This document shows positions 43,285 through 51,989 of a stretch of 61,923 bases of DNA, one piece after another. The notes under the pieces are model-generated. The model saw nothing but the letters and a program-made list of their open reading frames with translations. It was not told the origin of the DNA and made no database searches. The DNA lies in the NCBI GenBank assembly GCA_005791535.1, contig SXWH01000131.1, forward strand, positions 1 through 61,923. The letters are read 5' to 3'. Position numbers and translations under genes: made by a program. The DNA comes from Verrucomicrobiaceae bacterium (lineage in GTDB: Bacteria; Verrucomicrobiota; Verrucomicrobiia; Chthoniobacterales; Chthoniobacteraceae). Numbering within the stretch: the stretch's first letter is position 1; each line of letters opens with the position of its first letter.

Positions 43285-44226
43285 ATGCACACACTCCGTC
43301 CGCTCATTGCCGCATCGATTCTGGGAGCATCAGCTTTCGCACAAAATGGCGTCATTCCCCCGCCACCATCGCTGACTCCGGCCGCCCCCGCAGACGCCGC
43401 CGCGCCCGCCGCTGAACTCGGAATTTCCGCGCCCAATTCCTTGAGCGCTGAGGAAAAAGCTCAGGGCTGGCGGCTGCTTTTCGACGGAATGAAACTGATT
43501 GGCATGCGCGGCGTGCAGCGCTCCGACCCGCTGTCCTCCGGTTGGAAAATCCAGGCCGGCGAACTGAACTTGCCGAAGGAAATCAGGGACATGGACCGCA
43601 TCACCGGCGGCGACCTGATTACCAGCGAGCAGTATTACGACTTCGACTTCCGCTTCGAATGGAGGACGAGCGCCTCCTCGGAAAGTGGCGTGCGCTATCT
43701 TGTCACCGAGCAAATCGGCAAATCGCCGGAGGGCCTTGAGTACCAGATTATCGATGACGTCCACAATTCCCGCGGGCTCAAAGGGGGCGGAAAAATGCGC
43801 TCAAGCTCGCTCGAAGGCGTCCTTCCGCCCGGTGCCAACGCTAAGCTCCGAACCGCCGACCCGCTTGAACGTCGCGGCGATCCATGGAACGAGGGCCGGA
43901 TTCTTGTCCAAGGCAACAAAGTCCAGCACTGGATGAACGGCGAAATGGTGCTGGAGTTCGAACTCGGGCCGACCCTCCGTAATGCCGCCGCTGCTGAAGG
44001 ACTGCGAGTTGGTCCCGCTTGGGGCGGCAAAAAGCTCACCCGTATCGCGCTTCTCGATCAAGGAACGGAAGTAGCCTACCGGAATCTGAAAATCCGCGTC
44101 CTCACGCCCACTCCGGCAGTCACCGCACGCCCCGGAGTTCCTGCTGCAACTCCCAGTGTCGCCCGCCCGCCGGCACCTCCCGTGAATCCCTATCTTCTTC
44201 CAAAGCGGACCACGGTGCCGAAGTAA
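43285..44226 (+). CDS. secreted DUF1080 (3-keto-disaccharide hydrolase-like) protein
   Basis: 313 residues from ATG 43285, signal peptide ending ASAFAQ. After a Pro/Ala-rich linker the DUF1080 domain (about 55-270) shows GWRLLFDGMKLIGMRG, DFDFRFEWRTSASSESGVRY, LEYQIIDD and NKVQHWMNGEMVLEFE, a concanavalin-like fold found in 3-keto-glucoside hydrolases and many PVC proteins. A Pro-rich tail follows. Probably acts on sugars outside the cell. Confidence 0.88.
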   Translation: MHTLRPLIAASILGASAFAQNGVIPPPPSLTPAAPADAAAPAAELGISAPNSLSAEEKAQGWRLLFDGMKLIGMRGVQRSDPLSSGWKIQAGELNLPKEIRDMDRITGGDLITSEQYYDFDFRFEWRTSASSESGVRYLVTEQIGKSPEGLEYQIIDDVHNSRGLKGGGKMRSSSLEGVLPPGANAKLRTADPLERRGDPWNEGRILVQGNKVQHWMNGEMVLEFELGPTLRNAAAAEGLRVGPAWGGKKLTRIALLDQGTEVAYRNLKIRVLTPTPAVTARPGVPAATPSVARPPAPPVNPYLLPKRTTVPK

Positions 44227-44245
44227 TCGGCGCGGGCACTTGACG

Positions 44246-44893
44246 CTATCCGCGTAAAGCTCGGATAGCCGAAGCCATGTCCGCCGCTCCAAATACGCTG
44301 CTGCCTGCAACGAGCGTATCAGCGCCTGCGTCACGGCTCTTTGCACCGGTTACAGCGTTGATTCCGCCATCGACTTCGATGCGGTAGGCGAGATTTCGCG
44401 CGGCACGAATGTCGCGCGCCATGCTCACCTTCTCCATTTGCGATTCCATGAATGACTGGCCGCCAAATCCCGGCTCCACCGTCATCACGAGAACCAAATC
44501 CACATCCGCGAGGAACGGCTCGATCGCGGAAAACGGTGTTCCCGGTTTGAGCGAGATGCCCGCGCCTACGCCCGCCGCACGGATGTCGCGGAGCGTGGCT
44601 GCCACATCGCATTCAGCTTCCACATGAATCGTGATGTTGCGCGAAAGCTTCGCAAAGCGCGACCAGTAATGGTCGGGACGGGAAATCATGAGGTGCGAAT
44701 CGAGCGGCTTTGTTGCGACCTTCGCCACGCTCTCGCAGAATGCAGGGCCAAAGCTGATGTTGTCCACCAAGCGACCATCCATGACGTCGAGATGCAGCCA
44801 GTCGGCTCCTGCGGCTTCCACAGCGCGAATTTGATCATGAAGCCGGCCCCAGTCGGCTGCGAGAACGGATGGTGCGATAACGATGGGATGCAT
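44246..44893 (-). CDS. rpe: ribulose-phosphate 3-epimerase
   Basis: 215 residues, normal length. Interconverts ribulose 5-phosphate and xylulose 5-phosphate in the pentose-phosphate pathway. Signatures: IAPSVLAADWGRL, DWLHLDVMDGRLVDNISFGP with catalytic Asp and metal ligands, HLMISRPDHYW, VMTVEPGFGGQSFM, VDGGINAVTG. It starts 15 bp after the ABC permease stop, so it is probably transcribed with the two permeases. Confidence 0.95.
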   Translation of the reverse strand: MHPIVIAPSVLAADWGRLHDQIRAVEAAGADWLHLDVMDGRLVDNISFGPAFCESVAKVATKPLDSHLMISRPDHYWSRFAKLSRNITIHVEAECDVAATLRDIRAAGVGAGISLKPGTPFSAIEPFLADVDLVLVMTVEPGFGGQSFMESQMEKVSMARDIRAARNLAYRIEVDGGINAVTGAKSRDAGADTLVAGSSVFGAADMASAIRALRG

Positions 44894-44908
44894 ATGCGAA
44901 AGGATGGT

Positions 44909-45814
44909 TTAACGCCGCGCCCGCGGATCAAGCGCATCGCGCAGCGCGTCGCCTAAAAAGTTGAGCGAAAGGAGCGTGAGCGACATCGCGGCCGCTGGAA
45001 ATACAAGCAGCCACCAGTAGCTGCGGACCGGATTGATGGCGTTCTTTCCATCGCTCAAAAGACTGCCCCAACTCGCCTGCGGGTCGCTGATTCCCAGACC
45101 GAGGAAACTCAGGAAAGATTCATCCAGAATCACCGCGGGAATCGTGAGCGTGAGATAAACGACGACCACGCCGATGAGATTTGGCAGCAAATGCCGCAAG
45201 AGAATCCGCACGTGGCTCTGTCCCAAAGCGCGCGCAGCAAGCACGAATTGCTGCTCTTTCAATGCAAGCACCTGACCGCGCACGATGCGCGCCATCGACA
45301 GCCACTCGATGAGTCCGAGGCTGAGAATAATCAGCACCACCTTCGCGTAGCCCTTCATTTCCGGCCAGACTTGATGAAGGAGCGCTTCCATTCGCGGCGC
45401 AAAAGTGAAGATCGCCACGATGATGATAATCAATCGGGGCACGCTGTGCAGCACTTCCACAAGGCGCATCATGATGTTGTCCGTCCGTCCGCCCACGTAG
45501 CCCGAAACCAGGCCGTAGGCTGTGCCGACGATAAAACTGACGAGCGCTCCGCAGAGTCCCACAATCAGCGAAACCCGCGCGCCCTGCAGCACCCGCGAAA
45601 AGACATCGCGCCCATTCATGTCGGTGCCGAACCAGTTTGCGGCGGTCGGTGCCGACAGCTTCACCGGCGATGTAGCCTCGGGCGCGTAACGAAAAATCCA
45701 CGGCCCTGCGACGGCCATGAACACGATGAACCCGAGAACCGCGAGCGCCACGATGGCTTTCGGGTTCTTCATCAATCGCGCAAACGCGCCGGGATGGGTT
45801 ACGGCTTTACTCAT
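44909..45814 (-). CDS. peptide-type ABC transporter permease (OppC/DppC-like)
   Basis: 301 residues with six membrane helices. OppC-type start (ATSPVKLSAPTAANWFGTDMNGRDVFSRVLQGARVSL) and the EAA loop AARALGQSHVRILLRHLLPNLIG. Overlaps the upstream permease by 8 bp. No periplasmic binding protein and no ATPase gene is found next to the pair. Confidence 0.9.
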   Translation of the reverse strand: MSKAVTHPGAFARLMKNPKAIVALAVLGFIVFMAVAGPWIFRYAPEATSPVKLSAPTAANWFGTDMNGRDVFSRVLQGARVSLIVGLCGALVSFIVGTAYGLVSGYVGGRTDNIMMRLVEVLHSVPRLIIIIVAIFTFAPRMEALLHQVWPEMKGYAKVVLIILSLGLIEWLSMARIVRGQVLALKEQQFVLAARALGQSHVRILLRHLLPNLIGVVVVYLTLTIPAVILDESFLSFLGLGISDPQASWGSLLSDGKNAINPVRSYWWLLVFPAAAMSLTLLSLNFLGDALRDALDPRARR

Positions 45815-46760
45815 CGAGTTTGATCCGCGGATCGAGGAACTTGTACGCCACGTCCACGACGAGATTCAGGAGCACGAGCAGTGTGCAGTAAATGACAACG
45901 GTCCCGCAGCACAGGAATACATCGCGATTGAGCACGGAATTCACAAAGAATCCGCCCATTCCGGGCAGATTGAAAACCGACTCAATCACCAGTGAACCGG
46001 TGACGAGATTCGCCGCGAGTGGTCCGATGAAACTTACAACTGGAAGGATGCCGACCTTCAACGCGTGCCGGTATATGACCGAGCGCTCGGCAAGCCCCTT
46101 CGCCCGCGCAGTGCGGACAAAATCCTGCCCGAGCACTTCAAGCATGCTCGTGCGCGTGAGCCGGCTGATGTACGCGATAAATGGCCCTGCAAGAGTCAGT
46201 GCAGGCAGGAGCAGACTAGACGCACCATTCCACCCGCCGACCGGCAGCCAGCCGAGCCACAGTGCGAAGACGAGGATGAGCGTCGGCCCCACAACAAACG
46301 TCGGAAGCGAAACAGCGAACAGCGCGAAGAACATTGTGCCCGCATCCATGAAGCTGTCCTTTTTTAAAGCCGCCATGCTTCCGAGGAAAATGCCGATGGT
46401 CGTCGCAAGAAGCAGCGCGACCGCTCCGATGGTGGCTGAAACCGGGACGGTCTGGTCGATCAGTTCGCGAACATCGCGGTCCTTGTATTTCAGACACGAT
46501 TGAAAGTCCCACTGGAGGATGCCGGAATACTCGCCCTCGTTATTGCGCATGATTCCGAGGTAGCGCGCGAGCTGCGACGCGATGCTGCCGTCGAGGTTGT
46601 GTTTCCGCTCCATGGCCGCGAACTGTTCTTTGCTGATGGCCTTCTCGCCCTGTGCAAACGGATTTCCCGGCGCAAGCCGGAGCAGGCAGAAAGTCGCGGA
46701 GACTGCGATAAGCAGCACCACAAAAAGCGAAATTATGCGCCTGACTATGAACGTGAACAT
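45807..46760 (-). CDS. peptide-type ABC transporter permease (OppB/DppB-like)
   Basis: 317 residues, six membrane helices. N-terminal RRIISLFVVLLIAVSATFCLLRLAPGNPF is typical of OppB, as is the EAA loop RTARAKGLAERSVIYRHALK. It forms the heteromeric channel with the downstream OppC-like protein. Likely substrate: oligopeptides or related solutes. Confidence 0.9.
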   Translation of the reverse strand: MFTFIVRRIISLFVVLLIAVSATFCLLRLAPGNPFAQGEKAISKEQFAAMERKHNLDGSIASQLARYLGIMRNNEGEYSGILQWDFQSCLKYKDRDVRELIDQTVPVSATIGAVALLLATTIGIFLGSMAALKKDSFMDAGTMFFALFAVSLPTFVVGPTLILVFALWLGWLPVGGWNGASSLLLPALTLAGPFIAYISRLTRTSMLEVLGQDFVRTARAKGLAERSVIYRHALKVGILPVVSFIGPLAANLVTGSLVIESVFNLPGMGGFFVNSVLNRDVFLCCGTVVIYCTLLVLLNLVVDVAYKFLDPRIKLDE

Positions 46761-46912
46761 GAGGCGGCGCAGATAGGCGCGAAACCAGCCCGCTCCGGCA
46801 AGCCATTTGTCCGGTTAATGAGCCCGCCGCCGGCTCGTGCATAAAAAAGCCCTCAAAAGCGGCTTGCCACTTCTGCGGAGTTTACTATTGTCCGCGGCCC
46901 GCAACCGGAAAC

Positions 46913-46984
46913 GCCAGGGTAGCTCAGAGGTAGAGCAGGGGACTCATAAGCCCTTGGTCGGGAGTTCAATTCTCCCCCCTGGCA
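46913..46984 (+). tRNA. tRNA-Met (anticodon CAT)
   Basis: 72 nt cloverleaf: acceptor GCCAGGG/CCCTGGC (46913-46919 with 46977-46983), D-arm GCTC...GAGC, anticodon loop CTCATAA with CAT at 46945-46947, T-arm GGGAGTTCAATTCTCCC. The 3' CCA is not encoded. The anticodon stem has one A-G mismatch at the loop end. Probably elongator Met, or possibly the Ile-CAU type; the acceptor stem G1-C72 pairs, which argues against initiator tRNA. Its 3' 19 bases overlap the end of maf on the other strand. Confidence 0.92.
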
Positions 46985-47604
46985 CTTTCGGCTACTTGCG
47001 GTCTCTCCCCCTGCCCCAGTTCCCGCTCGAGTGCCTCCATCGGGAGACCGATGACGTTGGTAAAACTCCCCTCGAAATGCGCGATCATTTCGCCGTTGTC
47101 GTCCTGTGCAGCATACGCACCGGCCTTATCGAGCGGGCCGATTCGTGCGTGGTAGGCGCGGAGTTCATCGGGGGTGCGGTGGTGAAAATGGACGCGCGTA
47201 ATCTCCACGAACGTTCGTTCCCTACCCTGCTCAATCAAGCAGCAGCCGGAATAGACCTCGTGCACCCGACCGTTCAGACGCGAAATCATCGCGAAGGCGT
47301 CCTCCATATCCCGTGGTTTACCGAGGACTCGGCCTTCAAAAAAAACCTCGGTATCCACGCCCAGCACCAGCGAATCGGGACGCATACGCGCCACCGCACG
47401 GGCTTTCGCGCAGGCATTGGCGAGCACCGTGTCGGCAGGAGAAAGATCCGGCGGCGCGATTTCCTCCACACCTTCCGGGGCCACGACCTCAAAACGGTAG
47501 CCGTGCTCCTGAAGCAATGCCCGCCGCCGCGGCGAGGTGGATGCCAGAACGAGAAGAGGCCGGGCATCGAGCCCGGCCTCCTTAAAATTCTCTGATTGCG
47601 CCAC
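46966..47604 (-). CDS. maf: Maf-like nucleoside triphosphate pyrophosphatase
   Basis: 212 residues from GTG 47604, which is 2 bp after the upstream gene's stop. Maf proteins hydrolyse dTTP/UTP or modified nucleotides. Signatures: LVLASTSPRRRALLQEHGY, LGVDTEVFFEGRVLGKP, YSGCCLI, GAYAAQDDNGEMIAHFEGSF. The segment before LVLAST spells a hairpin (47556-47580) in the DNA. The TGA stop lies inside the opposite-strand tRNA-Met gene. Confidence 0.92.
   Translation of the reverse strand: MAQSENFKEAGLDARPLLVLASTSPRRRALLQEHGYRFEVVAPEGVEEIAPPDLSPADTVLANACAKARAVARMRPDSLVLGVDTEVFFEGRVLGKPRDMEDAFAMISRLNGRVHEVYSGCCLIEQGRERTFVEITRVHFHHRTPDELRAYHARIGPLDKAGAYAAQDDNGEMIAHFEGSFTNVIGLPMEALERELGQGERPQVAESARGEN
47556..47580 (-). 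promoter_or_regulatory. 10-bp hairpin with a Shine-Dalgarno sequence in the start of maf
   Basis: GAGGCCGGGC (47556-47565) and GCCCGGCCTC (47571-47580) form a perfect 10-bp stem with a 5-base loop within the first 17 codons of maf. On the minus strand the left side contains AAGGAGG (47583-47577), a full Shine-Dalgarno sequence, 9 nt ahead of an out-of-frame ATG at 47567. It may act as an attenuator or terminator of the upstream gene or control translation; it may also be chance. Confidence 0.4.
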
Positions 47605-47606
47605 GC

Positions 47607-48266
47607 CTATTTCGGAAGCGTCGGAAGGTTCATCGTCTGATAATCCTTCGGAACCTCAAACTCCTTCGCGTCGACTGCCTCTTCAACCGCCTTGGTGACC
47701 GTCGTGGTCATTTTGCCCTGACCGCCCGGCAGCGTCGCTTCCGTCTTCACTGGGAAACCGGGGACATCCATTGCTGCAGCATCAGCGGGATTCTGGCCCA
47801 TCGCCTTGGACAATTTCAGCATCTCCGCTTTCACTTTGTCGGCATTCGGAAAGTCTTTCGCGACCCAGATCTTGGATGTCATTCCACCCATTGTGACTTC
47901 GAAGATTTCCGTATTCCAGTCACCGACCTTCTCCGTCTTGCCGGTGGCCTTTGGCTTTGCCTGCGCGGTATCTCCGGCGACTTTCTTCGCCTGCTCCGCT
48001 GCCTGCTTCAGCATCTTGGAATCGGCCTTCATCACCATTTTCTGACCGTGCATGATGGTCGACATTTCGCCCGTCGTGCCATCGATGATCATCGACATCG
48101 CGCCCGCCGGTCCCGAAGGCATGTCGACGCGGCTCTTGTCGCCTTTAACCTTCATGGTCACCTCGCCGGTGATGATCGGGCTTTCCATTTTCTGGACGAT
48201 GACAACGTCCGCGCGTGCGGAGATGACGGTGAAGAGGATCGGTGTAATAAGAAGGAGCTTTTTCAT
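47607..48266 (-). CDS. exported DUF4412-like protein
   Basis: 219 residues; signal peptide (KKLLLITPILFTVISARA). The body is a beta-rich domain with DUF4412-like segments: MKVKGDKSRVDMP, MSMIIDGTTGEMSTIMHGQKMVMKA and MGGMTSKIWVAKDFPNADKVK. The family appears in periplasmic or outer-membrane-associated proteins of unknown role. Maf follows 2 bp downstream. Confidence 0.7.
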   Translation of the reverse strand: MKKLLLITPILFTVISARADVVIVQKMESPIITGEVTMKVKGDKSRVDMPSGPAGAMSMIIDGTTGEMSTIMHGQKMVMKADSKMLKQAAEQAKKVAGDTAQAKPKATGKTEKVGDWNTEIFEVTMGGMTSKIWVAKDFPNADKVKAEMLKLSKAMGQNPADAAAMDVPGFPVKTEATLPGGQGKMTTTVTKAVEEAVDAKEFEVPKDYQTMNLPTLPK

Positions 48267-48378
48267 AGCATTGCGAGGCTGAGCGCGGAAACGCCTTTGG
48301 CAAGGCTATTTATCAGGAAATTGCGCAAATCCTGTTTCGGCTGGTTTTTCACGCATCACCTTCGGTAAACACACAGCC

Positions 48379-49839
48379 ATGGCACTGCCACTCGTCCTTG
48401 CAATCGACCTCGGTACATCGTCCACCCGGACGGCATTCTTTGATACCGAGGGCCGCCGCCTCGCGCACACAACGGCGCAGCAGACCTATCCGCTCCTCAC
48501 CTCGCCGGACGGCAAAGCTGAACTGGAGCCCGGCGCGCTGCTTGGCGCGGTCAAAATGTGCATCGCGGAGTCCCTTCGCCTCCGCCGTGCGGATCCATCT
48601 TTGAAGAACCTCGCCATCGCCGGCTTCGGCACATCGTGTTTCTGGCACAGCATGATCGGGTGCACCGCGAAGGGAGAGTCCATCACGCGAGTCATTACGT
48701 GGGCCGACTCCCGCTGCCGTGAGGACGCGGCGGCATTGCGCAAGCAATTCGATGAAAAGGAAACCCACGCCCGCACGGGCTGCATGCTTCGCGCGAGCTT
48801 CTGGCCGGCAAAATTGAAGTGGCTCAAGCGGATGGACGAGCGGCTCTTTCAGCGCGTCGCGCAATGGATGTCGCCAGCCGAGTGGCTCCAATTCCAGCTC
48901 ACCGGCGGTGCAAATTGCGCCATCGGCATGGCGACCGGCACGGGGCTTTTCAACCCGACGACGCTCACGTGGGACGCCGGGATGCTGAAGACAGTCGGCA
49001 TCACGGAAAAACACCTGCGCCCACTCGACGATGCGCCAATCGCTGTCGCTGGTGTGCTCGCGGTGGAACATCCGGAACTAAAAGGCGTGCCGTGGTTCCC
49101 CGGAATCGGTGACGGCGCAGCGAGCAATCTTGGCTGCGGAGCTACCAAACCCGGTCTCGCCGCGATTAACGTCGGCACCAGCGCCGCAATTCGCGTAATG
49201 CGCGAAGGCAAGGAAGCCCGCGCGCCATACGGACTTTTTTGTTATCGCGTGGACGCATCACGCATACTCGTCGGCGGCGCTGTTAGCAACGCGGGCAACC
49301 TTCGCGCGTGGTGCATGCGCGAGTTGAAGCTGACAGACGGCCCTGAAATCGAAGCAGCCCTCGCCGCACGCCCAGAACCGGCGCACGGACTCGTTGTGCT
49401 TCCGTTTTGGACCGCGGAGCGCGCGCCGACATGGAACGAAGATGCAACGGGCGCGATCCACGGAATCCGTCAAAGCACCACCGCGCTCGATATGCTGCAG
49501 GCAATCACCGAAGCAACCTACCACCGGATCGCCGGCATCTCCGAGCTCCTCTCCGCGGGTGAAAAATCAGCACCGAAGCTCATCGTGAGCGGAGGAATCC
49601 AGAAATCGGCGAGCGCACTCCAGCGGCTTTCCAACGTTCTCGGGCAGACGGTCTACCCCAACGACGAACCCGAGGCTTCGCTCCGCGGCGGTGCCGTGTA
49701 CGCACTCGAAAAACTCGGCTACCCGATTCCGCAATCCAAACTCACCCAAGGTGTGCGACCATCCGGAAAATGCACGCGCCTTTACGCCGCCGAGCGTGAA
49801 AAACAAAGGCGCCTCGAAGCTGCGCTCGCTGCACTGTGA
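48379..49839 (+). CDS. FGGY-family carbohydrate kinase (gluconokinase-like)
   Basis: 486 residues. N-terminal FGGY phosphate-binding loop AIDLGTSSTRTAFFD and TWADSRCRED, central GGAVSNAGNLRAW, C-terminal ASLRGGAVYALEKLG. Phosphorylates a sugar or sugar acid; similarity in GTSCFWHSMIG and WADSR favours a gluconate/xylulose-type substrate, not certain. Its TGA overlaps a GTG start of apbE (GTGA). Confidence 0.85.
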   Translation: MALPLVLAIDLGTSSTRTAFFDTEGRRLAHTTAQQTYPLLTSPDGKAELEPGALLGAVKMCIAESLRLRRADPSLKNLAIAGFGTSCFWHSMIGCTAKGESITRVITWADSRCREDAAALRKQFDEKETHARTGCMLRASFWPAKLKWLKRMDERLFQRVAQWMSPAEWLQFQLTGGANCAIGMATGTGLFNPTTLTWDAGMLKTVGITEKHLRPLDDAPIAVAGVLAVEHPELKGVPWFPGIGDGAASNLGCGATKPGLAAINVGTSAAIRVMREGKEARAPYGLFCYRVDASRILVGGAVSNAGNLRAWCMRELKLTDGPEIEAALAARPEPAHGLVVLPFWTAERAPTWNEDATGAIHGIRQSTTALDMLQAITEATYHRIAGISELLSAGEKSAPKLIVSGGIQKSASALQRLSNVLGQTVYPNDEPEASLRGGAVYALEKLGYPIPQSKLTQGVRPSGKCTRLYAAEREKQRRLEAALAAL

Positions 49840-50858
49840 GAGCGATGCGCGCACTGCTTCTGCTGATTGCCTGCACTGCCATGCTCCGCGCGGAGACGCA
49901 GAAATTTGCCTACGAGAAAGCGGAAATGGGCATCCGCTTTACCGTGACCCTCTTCGCCGAAAACGAGGAGACGGCAAAACGGCTGGCCGACGGAGCCTTC
50001 GCAAGAATCGCGGAACTGAACAAAATCTTCAGCGACTACGAGGACGACAGCGAACTCTCCCGGCTCTCCCGAACATCTGGCACCGACGCGAAAGTTCCGC
50101 TTAGCGCCCCGCTCTGGCACGTGCTCGAACGCAGCATCCGCCTCGCGGAGGAATCCGGCGGCGCTTTCGATCCCACCTGCGGCCCCCTCACAGCCACGTG
50201 GCGACGCGCACGCCGAAAAGGCGAACTCCCCTCGCCTGCGCTGGTTGAAGAAATGAAGGCTCGCTGCGGATGGCGGAAGCTTCGCCTTTTACCGGATGAA
50301 AAGAGCGCACTTCTCGCATCGCCCGACATGCGACTCGACCTCGGCGCAATCGCTAAAGGATACGCGTGCGACGAAGCGCTCCGGTTTCTTCGCGAGAAAG
50401 GCCACGGCGTCGCGCTGGTGGCCGGCGCCGGCGACATGGCGGCAGGCGAACCACCACCCGGACGCAAGGGCTGGCGAATCGCTATCGACGCGCTGGACAC
50501 CGCAGACGGCATCGCGAAACCTGACACTGTCATCGTCGAAATCGCGAACTGCGGCATCGCCACGAGCGGCGACCGCTTTCAGCGACTCGAAATCGAAGGA
50601 AAGCGCTACTCGCATATACTCGATCTCCGAACCGGCGTTCCTGTCACCGACCATAGTCTCGTTTCTGTAATCGCGCCGGATTGCATGACGGCGGACTCCC
50701 TCTCCACAACACTGAGTGTGCTTGGCCCGAAGGACGGTTCCGTGCTCGCGGCAAAATACAACGCCGTCGCCCGATGGCAGCGCCAGCCTGCTCAGGAGGT
50801 CGAAATCATCGCGACGCCGGGCTGGGAAAAGTGGATCTTCCCCGAGCCTTCAAAGTAA
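49836..50858 (+). CDS. apbE: FAD:protein FMN transferase (ApbE family), exported
   Basis: 340 residues from GTG 49836; an ATG at 49845 is equally possible. A signal peptide (MRALLLLIACTAMLRA) points to periplasmic action. ApbE domain: SDYEDDSELSRLSR, FDPTCGPLTATWR, DLGAIAKGYACDEAL, YSHILDLRTGVPVTDHSLVSV with the flavin-binding and metal-binding residues. It attaches FMN covalently to Thr/Ser of partner proteins (NqrB/C or RnfG types); no such partner is in the window. Translationally coupled to the kinase. Confidence 0.93.
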   Translation: MRAMRALLLLIACTAMLRAETQKFAYEKAEMGIRFTVTLFAENEETAKRLADGAFARIAELNKIFSDYEDDSELSRLSRTSGTDAKVPLSAPLWHVLERSIRLAEESGGAFDPTCGPLTATWRRARRKGELPSPALVEEMKARCGWRKLRLLPDEKSALLASPDMRLDLGAIAKGYACDEALRFLREKGHGVALVAGAGDMAAGEPPPGRKGWRIAIDALDTADGIAKPDTVIVEIANCGIATSGDRFQRLEIEGKRYSHILDLRTGVPVTDHSLVSVIAPDCMTADSLSTTLSVLGPKDGSVLAAKYNAVARWQRQPAQEVEIIATPGWEKWIFPEPSK

Positions 50859-50906
50859 TAACACTTACCGATTGCCCGACTGCGCCCCACACGCTTTCTG
50901 TAAGCC

Positions 50907-51926
50907 ATGCCACGTCCCACCCAACCGGTCCGCAATTCGCCGAAAGGAAGCGACCCGCTCCGCTCACGACCTCCCCTCGAACGCATGCTTCAACTCCATC
51001 GGCAGATTCAGGCCGGGCGTTTCCCAAATTGTCGTAAACTCGCCGAAGAACTCGAGGTCTCCGCAAAAACCATCCAGCGCGACATCGACTTCATGCGCGA
51101 CCGCCTTGGACTCCCTATCGAATACGACCAGCTACATTTCGGCTTCATCTACACGGAGCCGGTGACGCACTTCCCGAGCGTCGAAGTTTCCGAAGGCGAA
51201 ATCGTCGCGCTGTTCGTCGCGCAAAAAGCCCTTGAACAATACCGCGGCACACCATTCGAGAAGCCGCTCCGAACTGCGTTTGAAAAGATTTCGAGCGGAC
51301 TCCGCGATCAGATCGGCTTCCAATGGAATGAAGTGGACTCCTCCATCTCATTTCGCGGTATTGGGACGAGCGTCGCCGATTTGGAGCTTTTCGACACGGT
51401 GAGCCGCGCGGTCATGGAATCCACCGAATTGGAATTGGATTACAAAAAGCTCGGCGGCACACGCCACGAGTCGCGCCGAGTCCAACCCTACCACCTCGGC
51501 TGCGTAGAGAATCAGTGGTATCTCTTCGCATTCGATCTCGCCCGCAAACAGCTCCGCACTTTCGCGCTACCGCGCATGAGAAACGTCCGAGACACCCGCG
51601 AGCCCTTTCTGCGCCCCCCGGACTTTTCGATCAACAGCCACCTCAGCGGGAGCTTCGGCGTTTTTACCGGCACGGGCAGTCACAACATCTGCGTGCGATT
51701 CGATGCATTTGCCGCACAGCTCATCGCCGAGCGCCAGTGGCATCCTTCACAGAAAATCGAATGGCTTGGAGACGGATCGCTCGAACTGAAAATGACCATC
51801 GCAACGCTTGAGGAAATCACCCGTTGGATTTTGAGTTGGGGCACACACGCGACCGTCGTCGCGCCCGCCGAACTGAAAAAGGCGCTCGCGGACACAGCTC
51901 GCGAGTTGGCATCCCGTTACGCATAA
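50907..51926 (+). CDS. WYL-domain transcriptional regulator
   Basis: 339 residues. N-terminal HTH of the HTH_11/DeoR type (CRKLAEELEVSAKTIQRDIDFMRDRLGLP, about 43-71), then a WYL domain (ELDYKKLGGTRHESRRVQPYH, ENQWYLFAFDLARK) and the WCX C-terminal extension (VRFDAFAAQLIAERQWH). WYL domains bind ligands or nucleic acids. Its neighbours give no clear target. Confidence 0.9.
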   Translation: MPRPTQPVRNSPKGSDPLRSRPPLERMLQLHRQIQAGRFPNCRKLAEELEVSAKTIQRDIDFMRDRLGLPIEYDQLHFGFIYTEPVTHFPSVEVSEGEIVALFVAQKALEQYRGTPFEKPLRTAFEKISSGLRDQIGFQWNEVDSSISFRGIGTSVADLELFDTVSRAVMESTELELDYKKLGGTRHESRRVQPYHLGCVENQWYLFAFDLARKQLRTFALPRMRNVRDTREPFLRPPDFSINSHLSGSFGVFTGTGSHNICVRFDAFAAQLIAERQWHPSQKIEWLGDGSLELKMTIATLEEITRWILSWGTHATVVAPAELKKALADTARELASRYA

Positions 51927-51989
51927 ATCTGCGGGATTCACGTTCGCGCCCACTCGACAAAGCGGCGCACAAATCCGTACATTTACGCT

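Noticed and set aside
46801..46850. Possible terminator GAGCC...GGCTC before the A-run upstream of the tRNA
   Set aside because: The stem is only 5 bp and the run of A follows on the plus strand rather than T; on the minus strand it lies upstream of oppB, not at a gene end.
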